Positions 1 to 8,325 of a DNA stretch of 64,000 nucleotides are shown here, piece by piece; the stretch's first letter is position 1, and each line of letters opens with the position of its first letter. The notes beneath the pieces are model-generated. The model made no database searches. It worked only from the letters and a program-made list of their open reading frames with translations, and was not told the DNA's origin. The stretch spans positions 1-64,000 of the forward strand of contig JBKJRC010000014.1 of assembly GCA_046594915.1 (NCBI GenBank), given 5' to 3'. Both the position numbers and the translations under genes were made by a program. Source of the DNA: Methylotenera_A sp046594915. GTDB lineage: Bacteria; Pseudomonadota; Gammaproteobacteria; Burkholderiales; Methylophilaceae.

Positions 1-105
1 TAAACCAAACAACAAAACATTCTTTATCTCTTGCGAAACAAAGCATTTGTTGCGTCTAAGTCAATTGTCTTGACCACAAACACCCACACTTATCAGTCGT
101 TCAGT

Positions 106-118
106 TTGTTAAAGAGCG
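106..118 (-). promoter_or_regulatory. boxA-like rRNA antitermination element
   Basis: Read on the minus strand this is CGCTCTTTAACAA, close to the E. coli rRNA leader boxA (TGCTCTTTAACAA). It is followed by AAGTGTGGG-type sequence, as in many proteobacterial rRNA leaders and spacers. It lies 43 nt downstream of the initiator tRNA, and the transcript would run off the left edge of the window. No 16S or 23S sequence is visible, so the rRNA operon itself is inferred. NusB/NusE binding is the known role of boxA. Confidence 0.65.
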
Positions 119-161
119 TATTCAAAAGCTTTAAATGATTAGTTTAAAAACCAGAATTTTT

Positions 162-238
162 TGGTTGCGGGAACAGGATTTGAACCTGTGACCTTCGGGT
201 TATGAGCCCGACGAGCTGCCAGACTGCTCCATCCCGCG
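162..238 (-). tRNA. Initiator tRNA-Met (fMet), anticodon CAT
   Basis: A 77-nt cloverleaf with encoded CCA. The anticodon CAT corresponds to plus-strand ATG at 202-204. The first acceptor pair is a C1:A72 mismatch, and the anticodon stem holds three consecutive G:C pairs (GGG...CCC around CTCATAA). These are the two hallmarks of bacterial initiator tRNA, so this is not an elongator tRNA-Met. It is preceded on the minus strand by a consensus promoter and followed by a boxA-like element. Confidence 0.95.
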
Positions 239-271
239 TCCGATTCGACGTACTTGCCGCCGAGAAATGAG

Positions 272-300
272 ACTATAGCAAGATGGCGTGTTTGTGTCAA
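272..300 (-). promoter_or_regulatory. Consensus sigma-70 promoter for tRNA-fMet and the downstream stable RNA
   Basis: On the minus strand there is TTGACA (300-295), a 17-nt spacer and TATAGT (277-272). It is followed by a GC-rich stretch (CTCGGCGGC) resembling a stringent-control discriminator. The predicted start is about 25 nt before the tRNA. A near-perfect -35, ideal spacing and a GC-rich discriminator are typical of stable RNA operons. Confidence 0.8.
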
Positions 301-366
301 ACAGTATTGCGCTTTTTCTTTATAATTTGTTTATGCTTGTTGCATAGTGAAATTTGCCTTGGCCAT

Positions 367-391
367 AAAAAAAGCCGCTGATTAGAGCGGC
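367..391 (-). terminator. Rho-independent terminator of the DUF4197 gene
   Basis: The stem GCCGCT (374-379) / AGCGGC (386-391) has loop GATTAG. On the minus strand it is followed by a run of seven T (373-367). It lies about 55 nt past the stop codon of the minus-strand DUF4197 gene. Confidence 0.8.
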
Positions 392-444
392 CTTAAATTA
401 AAATTAAGTTACATAAAATAAAGCTGCATCAGCAACAAACCATG

Positions 445-1128
445 CTAGTTACCAATTGCGCCGAACACCTTCTTAATTAAACTGCTTGCTTGCCCAACAG
501 GATTTGCACGAATCGCCGCTTCTTCTTGCGCCATCATTAAGTAAACACCGTCCAGTGTTTTTTGTGTGACGTATTGTTCTAAATTGGCATCTTCTTTTTT
601 AACCAAGCCATATTTACTGCCCATTTCTGCAAATTTATTATATTGTTGCGCAAGCTGTACTTTTTCAGTGGCTTTTTTCACAATCGGCAAAAATTTCTCA
701 CCCATTGGCAGCGAAGTGGTTTTTTTAAAGTATTGAGTAGCCGAATCCTGCGGGCCAGTCAAAATTACTTTTGCATCAGTTAGCGTCATTTTTTTGACGG
801 AATCGACCAATAGCGCTTTTGCTTCTGGCACCGCCGCTTCGGCTGCGCGATTCATTTTTAAAACCAATTCGTCCGCTTGCTTACCCATACCAAACATGCG
901 CATCGCTTTTTCAGCTTTTCGCATGGCTTCTGGCAGTGGAATTTTGACTTGCTTATTACCAAAAAAGCCATCTACCGCACCCAATTTGCTAACGGCTTTT
1001 CCTGCGCCTTGTATCAGCGCCTCTTTTAAGCCACCACCCGCTTCAGCGTTGCTTAAATCGCTTACGCCTAACGCATTTGTCTGCGAAACAAACAATGCCA
1101 ATAATGCTGTCAATATAATTTTTTTCAT
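445..1128 (-). CDS. DUF4197 family exported protein
   Basis: A 227-residue protein read from the second Met. That ATG follows the purine-rich stretch TAGAAAAAG, while the in-frame Met five codons upstream (1143) has no ribosome binding site. Residues 1-20 form a signal peptide (KKIILTALLALFVSQTNA), so the product should be periplasmic. The rest is the conserved DUF4197 body, with its typical opening LSNAEAGGGLKEAL, a central KMTLTDAKVILTGPQDSATQYF segment and a C-terminal YLMMAQEE helix. The family function is unknown. The gene stands alone between the tRNA promoter and glgP, and has its own terminator. Confidence 0.8.
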   Translation of the reverse strand: MKKIILTALLALFVSQTNALGVSDLSNAEAGGGLKEALIQGAGKAVSKLGAVDGFFGNKQVKIPLPEAMRKAEKAMRMFGMGKQADELVLKMNRAAEAAVPEAKALLVDSVKKMTLTDAKVILTGPQDSATQYFKKTTSLPMGEKFLPIVKKATEKVQLAQQYNKFAEMGSKYGLVKKEDANLEQYVTQKTLDGVYLMMAQEEAAIRANPVGQASSLIKKVFGAIGN

Positions 1129-1255
1129 GACTTTTTCTACCATAAAAATGCAATAATTGCATCATACAACGTAATAGTTTAATGCGGGTTTGCTTTAGTA
1201 ACGATGCAACTAAACCTCACTATTTATTCACCGCATGCTTGGCTTAAATTTGCGA

Positions 1256-3751
1256 TTATTTAGATTTTAATGACTTAACCTTCCAGATATTTTTCGCGTA
1301 TTCGCCAATGGTTCTATCACTAGAGAATTTTGCCATGCGCGCTACGTTTAAAATTGCACGACGAGACCATTCTTCTTGATCCTGATAGGTTTTTGCCACT
1401 TCGTCCTGGCAAGCAATGTAGCTGGCATAATCCGCCATTAGCAGATAGTGATCGCCATTATTTAACAAATTATCCACAATTGCTTGGTAGCGTTTCGGCT
1501 CTTCCACTGAAAAGTAGCCATTAGCAATCATATCGACAACTTCTTTTAATGCAGTATTCTGATTATAGTAATCGCGCGGATTATAGCCACCCGCCTTAGT
1601 TTTAGCCACTTGCGGCGTCGTTAAACCAAAGATGAAAATATTGTCATCACCCACTTCTTCTTTGATTTCCACGTTGGCGCCATCAAGCGTACCAATAGTT
1701 AACGCACCATTTAAGGCCATTTTCATATTTCCCGTACCGCTGGCTTCGGTGCCTGCTGTAGAAATTTGCTCTGACAAATCGGAACCTGGAAATAAAATCT
1801 CAGCAGCTGACACTTCGTAGTTAGGATAAAACACCACTTTTAATTTATCGCCAACAGCGGGGTCAGTGTTGACAATCGCGGCCACATCGTTAATCAAGCG
1901 AATAATCTGCTTGGCCATCCAATAACCTGGCGCAGCCTTGCCGCCAAATATAACAGTACGTGGCGTAATGTTTTGCTCGCCACGTCGAATGCGGTTGTAC
2001 AGCGTAATCACATGCAATACATTCAATAGCTGGCGTTTGTATTCGTGGATGCGTTTAATTTGCACGTCAAATAAGGAGTTTGGATTTAACTTAACACCAG
2101 TTACAGCCTCAATTTTATGTGCCAATCGTAGTTTATTCGCATGCTTGACCGCACGGAATGCTTTACGGAAGTCTTTATCATCGGCCAGCGGTGTTAACTT
2201 AACGATGTGCGTTAAATCTTTTTGAAAGCCATCGCCAATCGCTGATGCAATCAATTTTGTTAATTCAGGATTCGCCTGATTCAACCAGCGACGCGGCGTA
2301 ATGCCGTTGGTCACATTAGTCAGCTTATTCGGGTAAATCTTATTAAAATCGGCAAATAAAGTGGTTTTTAACAATTCGCTGTGTAAAGCCGCCACGCCAT
2401 TCACGGTATGACTACCAATTACCGCCAGATGCGCCATGCGTACGCGACGGCCATTCGATTCATCGATAATCGAAACACGCTTGATCAAATCCGTGTCGCC
2501 AGGGAAAAGATGATTGACCATGGTGACAAATTGCTGATTGATTTCGTAAATAATCTCTAAATGGCGCGGCAACAAGCTGCCAAACAACTCAACAGACCAG
2601 GTTTCAAGCGCTTCTGGCATTAAAGTATGATTGGTGTAAGCGAATATCTTAATCACCAAACTCCAGGCAAAATCCCATGCCAAACCGTGAACGTCAACCA
2701 ATTGATGCATCATCTCAGCCACACCAATTGCCGGATGCGTATCGTTTAATTGAATCGCAATTTTATTGGGCAAATCAGCCCAATCTGCCTGCGTTTTCAC
2801 TTCGCGCGTGGTGATAAAACGACGTAAAATATCTTGAATAGAAGCAGAAACAAAGAAATATTGCTGTTTTAAACGTAACTCGCGACCAGACGCAGATGCA
2901 TCGTTGGGGTACAGCACTTTTGAAATAGTCTCAGAATCGTTACGCTCTTCAACCGCTTGCTCATAATTGCCATCATTAAATTGGCGCAAATCAAAGTCTT
3001 TAGTGGCTTTCGCACTCCAAAGCCTTAAATTGTTGACGGTATCGGTACCATAACCTGGCACAGGAACATCGTAAGCCATTGCCACAACATGTTGTGCATT
3101 TACCCAATGATGATGAATGCCGTGCTCATCATTCACATGCAAAACATGTCCATAAAATTTAATCTCATAACTCGCTTCTGGCCGTTGAAACTCCCACACA
3201 TTGCCATAACGCAACCAGTTATCCGGATTCTCAACTTGCTGGCCGTGCTCAATTGCCTGCTTAAACATGCCGTATTCATAACGAATACCATAGCCAGCGG
3301 CAGGAATATCCATGGTTGCCATCGAATCCAGAAAGCATGCGGCCAAACGGCCCAAGCCACCGTTGCCCAGTGCGGCATCGTTTTCCATTTCTGCGGCCGC
3401 TTCCATACTGCGCCCTAATGCATCTAAACCGTCACTTAACTCATCTTTTATGCCCAAATTTAGTGCAGCATTGGTTAACATGCGCCCAATTAAAAATTCT
3501 AATGACAAATAATAAACACGCTTTGGATCTTGATCGTAATAAGATGCTGACGTTCTTAACCAACGCTCCACCACGTGATCGCGCACGGTATAAGCAGCGG
3601 TTGTATACCAATCTCTGGGCGTAGCAACCTTATCTGTCTTGAAGCAGGAGAAAATTAAGTGATTTTGCAATGCCTGTTTAATCGGCGTTAATTTTGGCAA
3701 AACGTTGGTTTCTTTTTTTGCAGATTTAGCAGGTTTAGTGATACTTTTCAT
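1256..3751 (-). CDS. glgP: Glycogen/starch phosphorylase
   Basis: An 831-residue cytoplasmic enzyme of GT35 length. It phosphorolyses alpha-1,4-glucan to glucose-1-phosphate. The PLP-binding region GTGNMKMALNGALTIGTLDG lies near residues 672-691, with Lys677 as the predicted Schiff-base lysine. Other family blocks are YYLSLEFLIGR near residue 80, ALGNGGLGRLAACFLDS near 127-143, and VQIKRIHEYKRQLLN around 560. Residues 1-30 are Lys-rich (KPAKSAKKE) and poorly conserved. No other glycogen genes are adjacent. It follows htpG on the same strand, but a strong terminator separates the two, so it is probably transcribed alone. Confidence 0.95.
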   Translation of the reverse strand: MKSITKPAKSAKKETNVLPKLTPIKQALQNHLIFSCFKTDKVATPRDWYTTAAYTVRDHVVERWLRTSASYYDQDPKRVYYLSLEFLIGRMLTNAALNLGIKDELSDGLDALGRSMEAAAEMENDAALGNGGLGRLAACFLDSMATMDIPAAGYGIRYEYGMFKQAIEHGQQVENPDNWLRYGNVWEFQRPEASYEIKFYGHVLHVNDEHGIHHHWVNAQHVVAMAYDVPVPGYGTDTVNNLRLWSAKATKDFDLRQFNDGNYEQAVEERNDSETISKVLYPNDASASGRELRLKQQYFFVSASIQDILRRFITTREVKTQADWADLPNKIAIQLNDTHPAIGVAEMMHQLVDVHGLAWDFAWSLVIKIFAYTNHTLMPEALETWSVELFGSLLPRHLEIIYEINQQFVTMVNHLFPGDTDLIKRVSIIDESNGRRVRMAHLAVIGSHTVNGVAALHSELLKTTLFADFNKIYPNKLTNVTNGITPRRWLNQANPELTKLIASAIGDGFQKDLTHIVKLTPLADDKDFRKAFRAVKHANKLRLAHKIEAVTGVKLNPNSLFDVQIKRIHEYKRQLLNVLHVITLYNRIRRGEQNITPRTVIFGGKAAPGYWMAKQIIRLINDVAAIVNTDPAVGDKLKVVFYPNYEVSAAEILFPGSDLSEQISTAGTEASGTGNMKMALNGALTIGTLDGANVEIKEEVGDDNIFIFGLTTPQVAKTKAGGYNPRDYYNQNTALKEVVDMIANGYFSVEEPKRYQAIVDNLLNNGDHYLLMADYASYIACQDEVAKTYQDQEEWSRRAILNVARMAKFSSDRTIGEYAKNIWKVKSLKSK

Positions 3752-3846
3752 TTTAAATAATGCTTTCTAATAGATATTAAGCAATCGCTAATACGTCATT
3801 TTAGCAATAACCAAGCCATTTTTTTGTGACAATTTGTACATTCACA

Positions 3847-3876
3847 AAAAAGCCCACTCATCACAGTGGGCTTTTT
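3847..3876 (-). terminator. Terminator of htpG
   Basis: A 12-bp perfect stem, AAAAAGCCCACT (3847-3858) and AGTGGGCTTTTT (3865-3876), with a 6-nt loop. It has T runs in both directions and lies just after the htpG stop. A stem with the same GCCCAC/GTGGGC core is used after the EAL gene near 22.08 kb. Confidence 0.85.
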
Positions 3877-3891
3877 CGCTTAAAACAACAC

Positions 3892-5841
3892 TTAAACCAG
3901 CAAACTATTCATGCGCTTGACAAAGCTGGCGGGGTCTTGCAGCTGTCCGCCTTCTGCCAGCAACGCTTGATCAAACACCAAATGTGCCAAATCATTAAAC
4001 TTAGTTTCTTCTGATTCGTTTTCTAGTCGCTTAACCAATTTATGTACTGGGTTTATTTCTAAAACTGGCTTGCTATCTGGTGCATTTTGCCCAGCAGCTT
4101 TTAAAATACGGGCCAAATTAGCCGAAACATCATGCTCACCCGCCACTAAACACGCGGGCGAATCGGTTAAGCGATGCGTTACGCGCACTTCTTTTACAGT
4201 ATCGCCTAAAGCCGTTTTAATACGCTCAATCAAATTCTTTGCATCTGCTTCAATCTTTGCTTGTGCTTCTTTTTCAGATTCATCTTCCAATTTACCCAAA
4301 TCTAAATCACCTTTGGCAATCGACTGCAATTTTTTGCCTTCGAATTCGGTTAAGCTGCCCAGTAACCACTCATCCACTTTGTCGCTCATTAATAAAACTT
4401 CAATACCTTTTTTGCGGAAAATCTCTAAATGCGGGCTGTGTTGCGCGGCTGCAAACGTATCGGCAGTAATATAATAAATCGCTGTCTGCTCTGGTTTCAT
4501 GCGACCAATATAATCAGCAAACGAAACGTTCTGCACGTCATTATCCGCATGCGTGCTAGCGAATCTTAACAGGCCAGCAATTTTATCTTTATTGGCATAA
4601 TCTTCGCCTGGACCTTCTTTCAGCACGCGACCAAATTCAGCCCAAAACTTAGCGTAATCGTCCGGTTTTTCTTTGGCTAAATCCTCTAAAAGACTCAACA
4701 CTTTTTTTACCGAACCATTTTTAATGGCATCGACATCGCGGCTATCCTGCAAAATTTCACGCGAAACGTTCAAAGGCAAATCAGCTGAATCAATCACACC
4801 GCGCACAAAGCGCAAATATTGCGGCATTAACTTTTCCGCATCTTCCATAATAAATACGCGTTTTACGTAGAGTTTAATGCCGTGGCGACGCTCTCTGTCA
4901 TACAAATCAAACGGCGCTTTACTCGGGATATACAATAGTGAAATATATTCTTGCTTGCCTTCTACCCGGCTGTGCGTATAGGCAAGCGGCTCTGCGTGGT
5001 CATGCGAAACGTGCTTATAAAACTCGTGATATTCATCTGGCGTAATCTCGCTTTTGCTCCGCGCCCATAAAGCTGATGCCTTATTGATGGTTTCCAGCTC
5101 ATCGGTCGTCACCATTTCACCTGGTAATTTCGTACCGTCTGGGCCGTCTGCGCCCTCTTTCCATTCCGATTTGTGCATCACAATCGGCAACGTAATATGG
5201 TCAGAATATTTGCGAATAATCGATTTTAATTGCCAATCGTTTAAAAATTCGTCTTCATCTTTACGCAAATGCAGGGTAACTTCGGTGCCGCGTGATTCTT
5301 TTTTTACCACTTCCAGCGTGAAATCGCCTTCACCTGCGCTCACCCATTTAACCGCTTCAGTACTGCCCGCGCGGCGCGTTGTTAGCGTCACTTTATCGGC
5401 AATAATAAACGCCGAATAGAATCCCACACCAAATTGACCAATCAAATTGGCATCTTTGGCCTCATCGCCACTTAAACTTTGAAAAAACTCTTTGGTACCC
5501 GATTTTGCAATCGTGCCGATATTGGCAATTACTTCATCGCGACTCATGCCGATACCGTTGTCGGAAACAGTTAGTGTGCGCTTGGCTTTATCAAAGCCAA
5601 TTTGAATTTTTAGCTCGCTGTCATTTTCGTATAGCGCGCCATTTGCCAACGCTTCAAAACGTAATTTATCTGCTGCATCCGATGCGTTAGAAATCAATTC
5701 CCGCAGCACAATCTCTTTGTTGCTGTAGAGCGAATGAATCATTAACTGCAATAACTGCTTTACTTCTGCTTTAAATTCCATTTTTTCTGTTGCTAGGGAT
5801 TCAGTTGTATGTTGTGCGGTTTTTTTAGTTTCTGTCGCCAT
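3892..5841 (-). CDS. htpG: Chaperone HtpG (Hsp90)
   Basis: A 649-residue ATP-dependent cytosolic chaperone. The N-terminal GHKL ATPase motifs are intact: ELISNASDAADKL near residue 48, DNGIGM near 95 and GQFGVGFYSAF near 137. The middle domain carries the LYVKRVFIMED and RGVIDSADLPLNVSREILQ blocks. The C-terminal dimerisation domain ends at SLLV. The ATG has a good ribosome binding site (GAGGAAAAAT). The first about 20 residues, rich in Thr and Lys, extend beyond the E. coli protein. A sigma-32-type promoter stands upstream. Confidence 0.97.
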   Translation of the reverse strand: MATETKKTAQHTTESLATEKMEFKAEVKQLLQLMIHSLYSNKEIVLRELISNASDAADKLRFEALANGALYENDSELKIQIGFDKAKRTLTVSDNGIGMSRDEVIANIGTIAKSGTKEFFQSLSGDEAKDANLIGQFGVGFYSAFIIADKVTLTTRRAGSTEAVKWVSAGEGDFTLEVVKKESRGTEVTLHLRKDEDEFLNDWQLKSIIRKYSDHITLPIVMHKSEWKEGADGPDGTKLPGEMVTTDELETINKASALWARSKSEITPDEYHEFYKHVSHDHAEPLAYTHSRVEGKQEYISLLYIPSKAPFDLYDRERRHGIKLYVKRVFIMEDAEKLMPQYLRFVRGVIDSADLPLNVSREILQDSRDVDAIKNGSVKKVLSLLEDLAKEKPDDYAKFWAEFGRVLKEGPGEDYANKDKIAGLLRFASTHADNDVQNVSFADYIGRMKPEQTAIYYITADTFAAAQHSPHLEIFRKKGIEVLLMSDKVDEWLLGSLTEFEGKKLQSIAKGDLDLGKLEDESEKEAQAKIEADAKNLIERIKTALGDTVKEVRVTHRLTDSPACLVAGEHDVSANLARILKAAGQNAPDSKPVLEINPVHKLVKRLENESEETKFNDLAHLVFDQALLAEGGQLQDPASFVKRMNSLLV

Positions 5842-5888
5842 ATTTTTCCTCTAATTTAATGTGTTAACTATTGCAATAAACATAGCTC

Positions 5889-5916
5889 ATATTGGGTTAT
5901 GGTGAAATATTTCAAG
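5889..5916 (-). promoter_or_regulatory. Sigma-32 (heat-shock) promoter of htpG
   Basis: The minus strand reads CTTGAAA (5916-5910), a 13-nt spacer and CCCAATAT (5896-5889). The E. coli RpoH consensus is CTTGAAA-N11-16-CCCCATNT, so the -35 is perfect and the -10 has one mismatch. The ATG is about 48 nt downstream of the -10 element. htpG is a classical RpoH gene. Confidence 0.8.
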
Positions 5917-6014
5917 CATAAAGCTGCGTATTAACGCTTTTATTTGCTGCATTATTTTTGGCAAAATCTTTATTTTGTCATCTTGACCGCAGGCAAATAT
6001 GCTATAAAAGCATT

Positions 6015-7559
6015 ATGCAAAACAATAATATTATTTCTAGCGAAACCCTGCTAGCAGCGGTAGATTTGGGCTCTAACAGCTTTAGGCTTGAAATTGGGCG
6101 CTACGAAAAAGGTCAGATTCAACGTGTGGATTACTTAAAAGAAACCGTGCGCCAAGGCGGCGATTTAGACGAAGAACGCAATTTAAAACCCGAAGCGATC
6201 GAACGCGGGCTTAAATGTTTAGCGCGTTTTGGTGAGACATTAAAAGGTTTCCCTAAACAACATGTGCGCGCGGTTGCTACGCAAACGCTACGCGAAGCGA
6301 AGAATCGCGATGAGTTTTTAAAGCTGGCTAAAAAAGCGCTGGGCTTTGATGTTGAAGTGATTTCTGGCGTGGAAGAAGCGCGCTTAATTTACCAAGGTGT
6401 GAGCCGTTTATTGCCGCAGTCGGACGAAAAACGTCTGGTGATTGATATTGGTGGCCGTTCCACCGAATTTATTTTGGGTCAGCATTTGAATGCACAAACT
6501 ACCGATTCCATGCGTGTTGGCTCTGTCACCTGGTCACTCAAATATTTTGCCGATGGTCAATTATCCGAGCGTAATTTGCAACGGGCAGAAATTGCAGCCG
6601 AATCCTTTTTGGATGCAGTAGCGCCAATATATCAACGTAATCAATGGGATGTTGCTTACGGCGCATCTGGCACAGTGGGCGCGATAGCCGAGATTTTAGG
6701 TTATGCAGGCTTTGATGCAAACGTGATCACACGCGATGGATTAGATTGGCTGCGTGGCCAATTGACTAAAGCCAAAACCGCGGATAGGCTGGATTTAATT
6801 GGCCTGAAAGAAGACCGAAAAGCGGTGATTGGCGGCGGATTAAGTATCTTGATTGGCATATTTGACCTGTTAAAACTGGATAGTCTGGTGGTGGCAAAAG
6901 GTGCATTGCGGCACGGGCTGCTGTACGACATGATGAATGACGAAGCCGACACGCCAGAAGACTTGTGCGACGCTTCAATCTCACGCTTGACAGCACGATT
7001 TAGCGTGAACGAAAAACATGCGCAAAATGTGGCAAAAGTGGCGCTTGGATTTTTTGATGCATTGCATCCTTCACTGCAATTTTCCGATAACGATCTGGCA
7101 GAATTCGGTCGCTCAGAACTGGTTAAACCGAGGCAGATACTTGGCTGGGCAGCCTTATGTCACGAGATTGGCGCTGCGGTTTCGCATAGCGAATCACATA
7201 AACATGGCGCTTATATTTTAGATAATACCGAGTTGATGGGATTTACCCAAAGCGAGCTGCACAGCCTGAGTCTATTGGTTTTAGGTCATTGCGGAAAGCT
7301 GAAGAAATTAGACGTCGACTTTAATGATGACCATTTTATTACCAAATTATTAGCGTTAAGGTTAGCGGTAATTTTCTGTCACTCACGCAATACGCCTGTG
7401 CTAAAAAACATCCAATTAGAACGCGCTGGCAATATTTTCTTACTCAGCTTGCCCCGCGCGTGGCAGCAAAGCTTCCCGCAAACCTGTTATTTGCTGGAAG
7501 AAGAAATTTTAGCCTGGCAGAAAACTAACTGGAGCTTGGTGGTTTCTACGCCTGATTAA
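6015..7559 (+). CDS. ppx: Exopolyphosphatase / guanosine pentaphosphate phosphatase
   Basis: A 514-residue protein, matching the usual Ppx length of about 510, from the ATG at 6015. An upstream in-frame start would add 19 unconserved residues. The ASKHA phosphatase fold is visible: AAVDLGSNSFRLEIG near residue 15, VATQTLREAKN near 88, and VIDIGGRSTEFILG near 143. A C-terminal HD-like region follows, with LCHEIGAAVSHSESHKHGAYIL. It removes terminal phosphate from polyphosphate. It is divergent from htpG and close to ppk and sixA, forming a polyphosphate block. Confidence 0.93.
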   Translation: MQNNNIISSETLLAAVDLGSNSFRLEIGRYEKGQIQRVDYLKETVRQGGDLDEERNLKPEAIERGLKCLARFGETLKGFPKQHVRAVATQTLREAKNRDEFLKLAKKALGFDVEVISGVEEARLIYQGVSRLLPQSDEKRLVIDIGGRSTEFILGQHLNAQTTDSMRVGSVTWSLKYFADGQLSERNLQRAEIAAESFLDAVAPIYQRNQWDVAYGASGTVGAIAEILGYAGFDANVITRDGLDWLRGQLTKAKTADRLDLIGLKEDRKAVIGGGLSILIGIFDLLKLDSLVVAKGALRHGLLYDMMNDEADTPEDLCDASISRLTARFSVNEKHAQNVAKVALGFFDALHPSLQFSDNDLAEFGRSELVKPRQILGWAALCHEIGAAVSHSESHKHGAYILDNTELMGFTQSELHSLSLLVLGHCGKLKKLDVDFNDDHFITKLLALRLAVIFCHSRNTPVLKNIQLERAGNIFLLSLPRAWQQSFPQTCYLLEEEILAWQKTNWSLVVSTPD

Positions 7560-7640
7560 GTTAATATAGATGATTTTTATGTGTTAACTATTTTAGGTTA
7601 ACTGGCTGATTTAACGCATTAAAATGTTTGACATGGCATT

Positions 7641-7660
7641 TAAACGGTATAAACTGTTTA
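7641..7660. promoter_or_regulatory. Palindromic element upstream of the Lys/Ala-rich gene
   Basis: TAAACGGT (7641-7648) and ACTGTTTA (7653-7660) form an inverted repeat around ATAA, with one mismatch in eight. It lies about 90 nt upstream of the start codon, where an operator or promoter would be expected. The binding protein is unknown. Confidence 0.4.
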
Positions 7661-7751
7661 TTCTGTTTTTTAATAATAGAATTCAGTCCTATTTTTATTT
7701 AAAAAACGACTTTATTGAACATTCAACATTGCACATCAAAGGAGTTTAACT

Positions 7752-8270
7752 ATGTCTAAAATTGCACCTATGCAAGCCGAAGCGCTTGGATTAAAAACAG
7801 GTTTAAAACCAACTTTAAGCACGGCTGCAAAACCAGTAGCAACAAAACCTGCTGCAGAAAAATCAGCGCCTAAAACACCAGCAACAAAGACGGCAGTTGC
7901 CGCTAAAACTGCTGCAAAACCGCTTGTTAAATCAATCACGACGCCTAAAACGACTGCTGCAAAATCCACTAGTACAAAAATTCCTAACAAAATCGTCACA
8001 AAAAAAGCTGTTAAAAAAGACAATAAACAAGATGTTAAAAAGCCTAAAGCAGAAAAAGTAAAAATGGAACGCGACAGTTTTACTATGCCCAAAGATGAAT
8101 ATGCGCAAATTGCCTTACTAAAAGCACGCTTAACCGCAATGGGTAAGCCCGCCAAAAAAAGTGAGCTATTGCGCGCTGGCATTAAATTGTTAGCGGCCAT
8201 GAGTGACAATACTCTGAAAACGACACTGGCTAAAATACCCGTGATTAAAACTGGCAGGCCAAATAAATAA
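7752..8270 (+). CDS. Lys/Ala/Thr-rich histone-like protein with a conserved C-terminal domain
   Basis: A 172-residue basic protein whose ATG follows AAAGGAG. Residues about 15-105 are low complexity, with AAKPVATKPAAEKS-like repeats resembling the histone-H1-like tails of AlgP or phasin PhaF. Residues about 106-172 are a compact domain (ERDSFTMPKDEYAQIALLKA, KSELLRAGIKLLAAM, ending TGRPNK). That domain looks helical and resembles small DNA-binding folds, but I cannot name its family. It lies between ppx and the convergent sixA-ppk pair. Polyphosphate or nucleoid binding is an inference from charge and context. Confidence 0.75.
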   Translation: MSKIAPMQAEALGLKTGLKPTLSTAAKPVATKPAAEKSAPKTPATKTAVAAKTAAKPLVKSITTPKTTAAKSTSTKIPNKIVTKKAVKKDNKQDVKKPKAEKVKMERDSFTMPKDEYAQIALLKARLTAMGKPAKKSELLRAGIKLLAAMSDNTLKTTLAKIPVIKTGRPNK

Positions 8271-8325
8271 GCTTAATCTTAAAGTTAATACTAAATTGAA
8301 GCTTAATTATTTATAGCAAACTTAA

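Noticed and set aside
7628..7653. TTGACA followed by TATAAA before the Lys/Ala-rich gene as a sigma-70 promoter
   Set aside because: The spacing is only 14 nt, too short for normal sigma-70 use. The palindrome around it is kept as a separate observation.
7736..8209. Long open frame of 157 codons on the minus strand opposite the Lys/Ala-rich gene
   Set aside because: It is the reverse of low-complexity repeats and mirrors their Ala/Val/Phe composition. It has no ribosome binding site, and the plus-strand gene has one.
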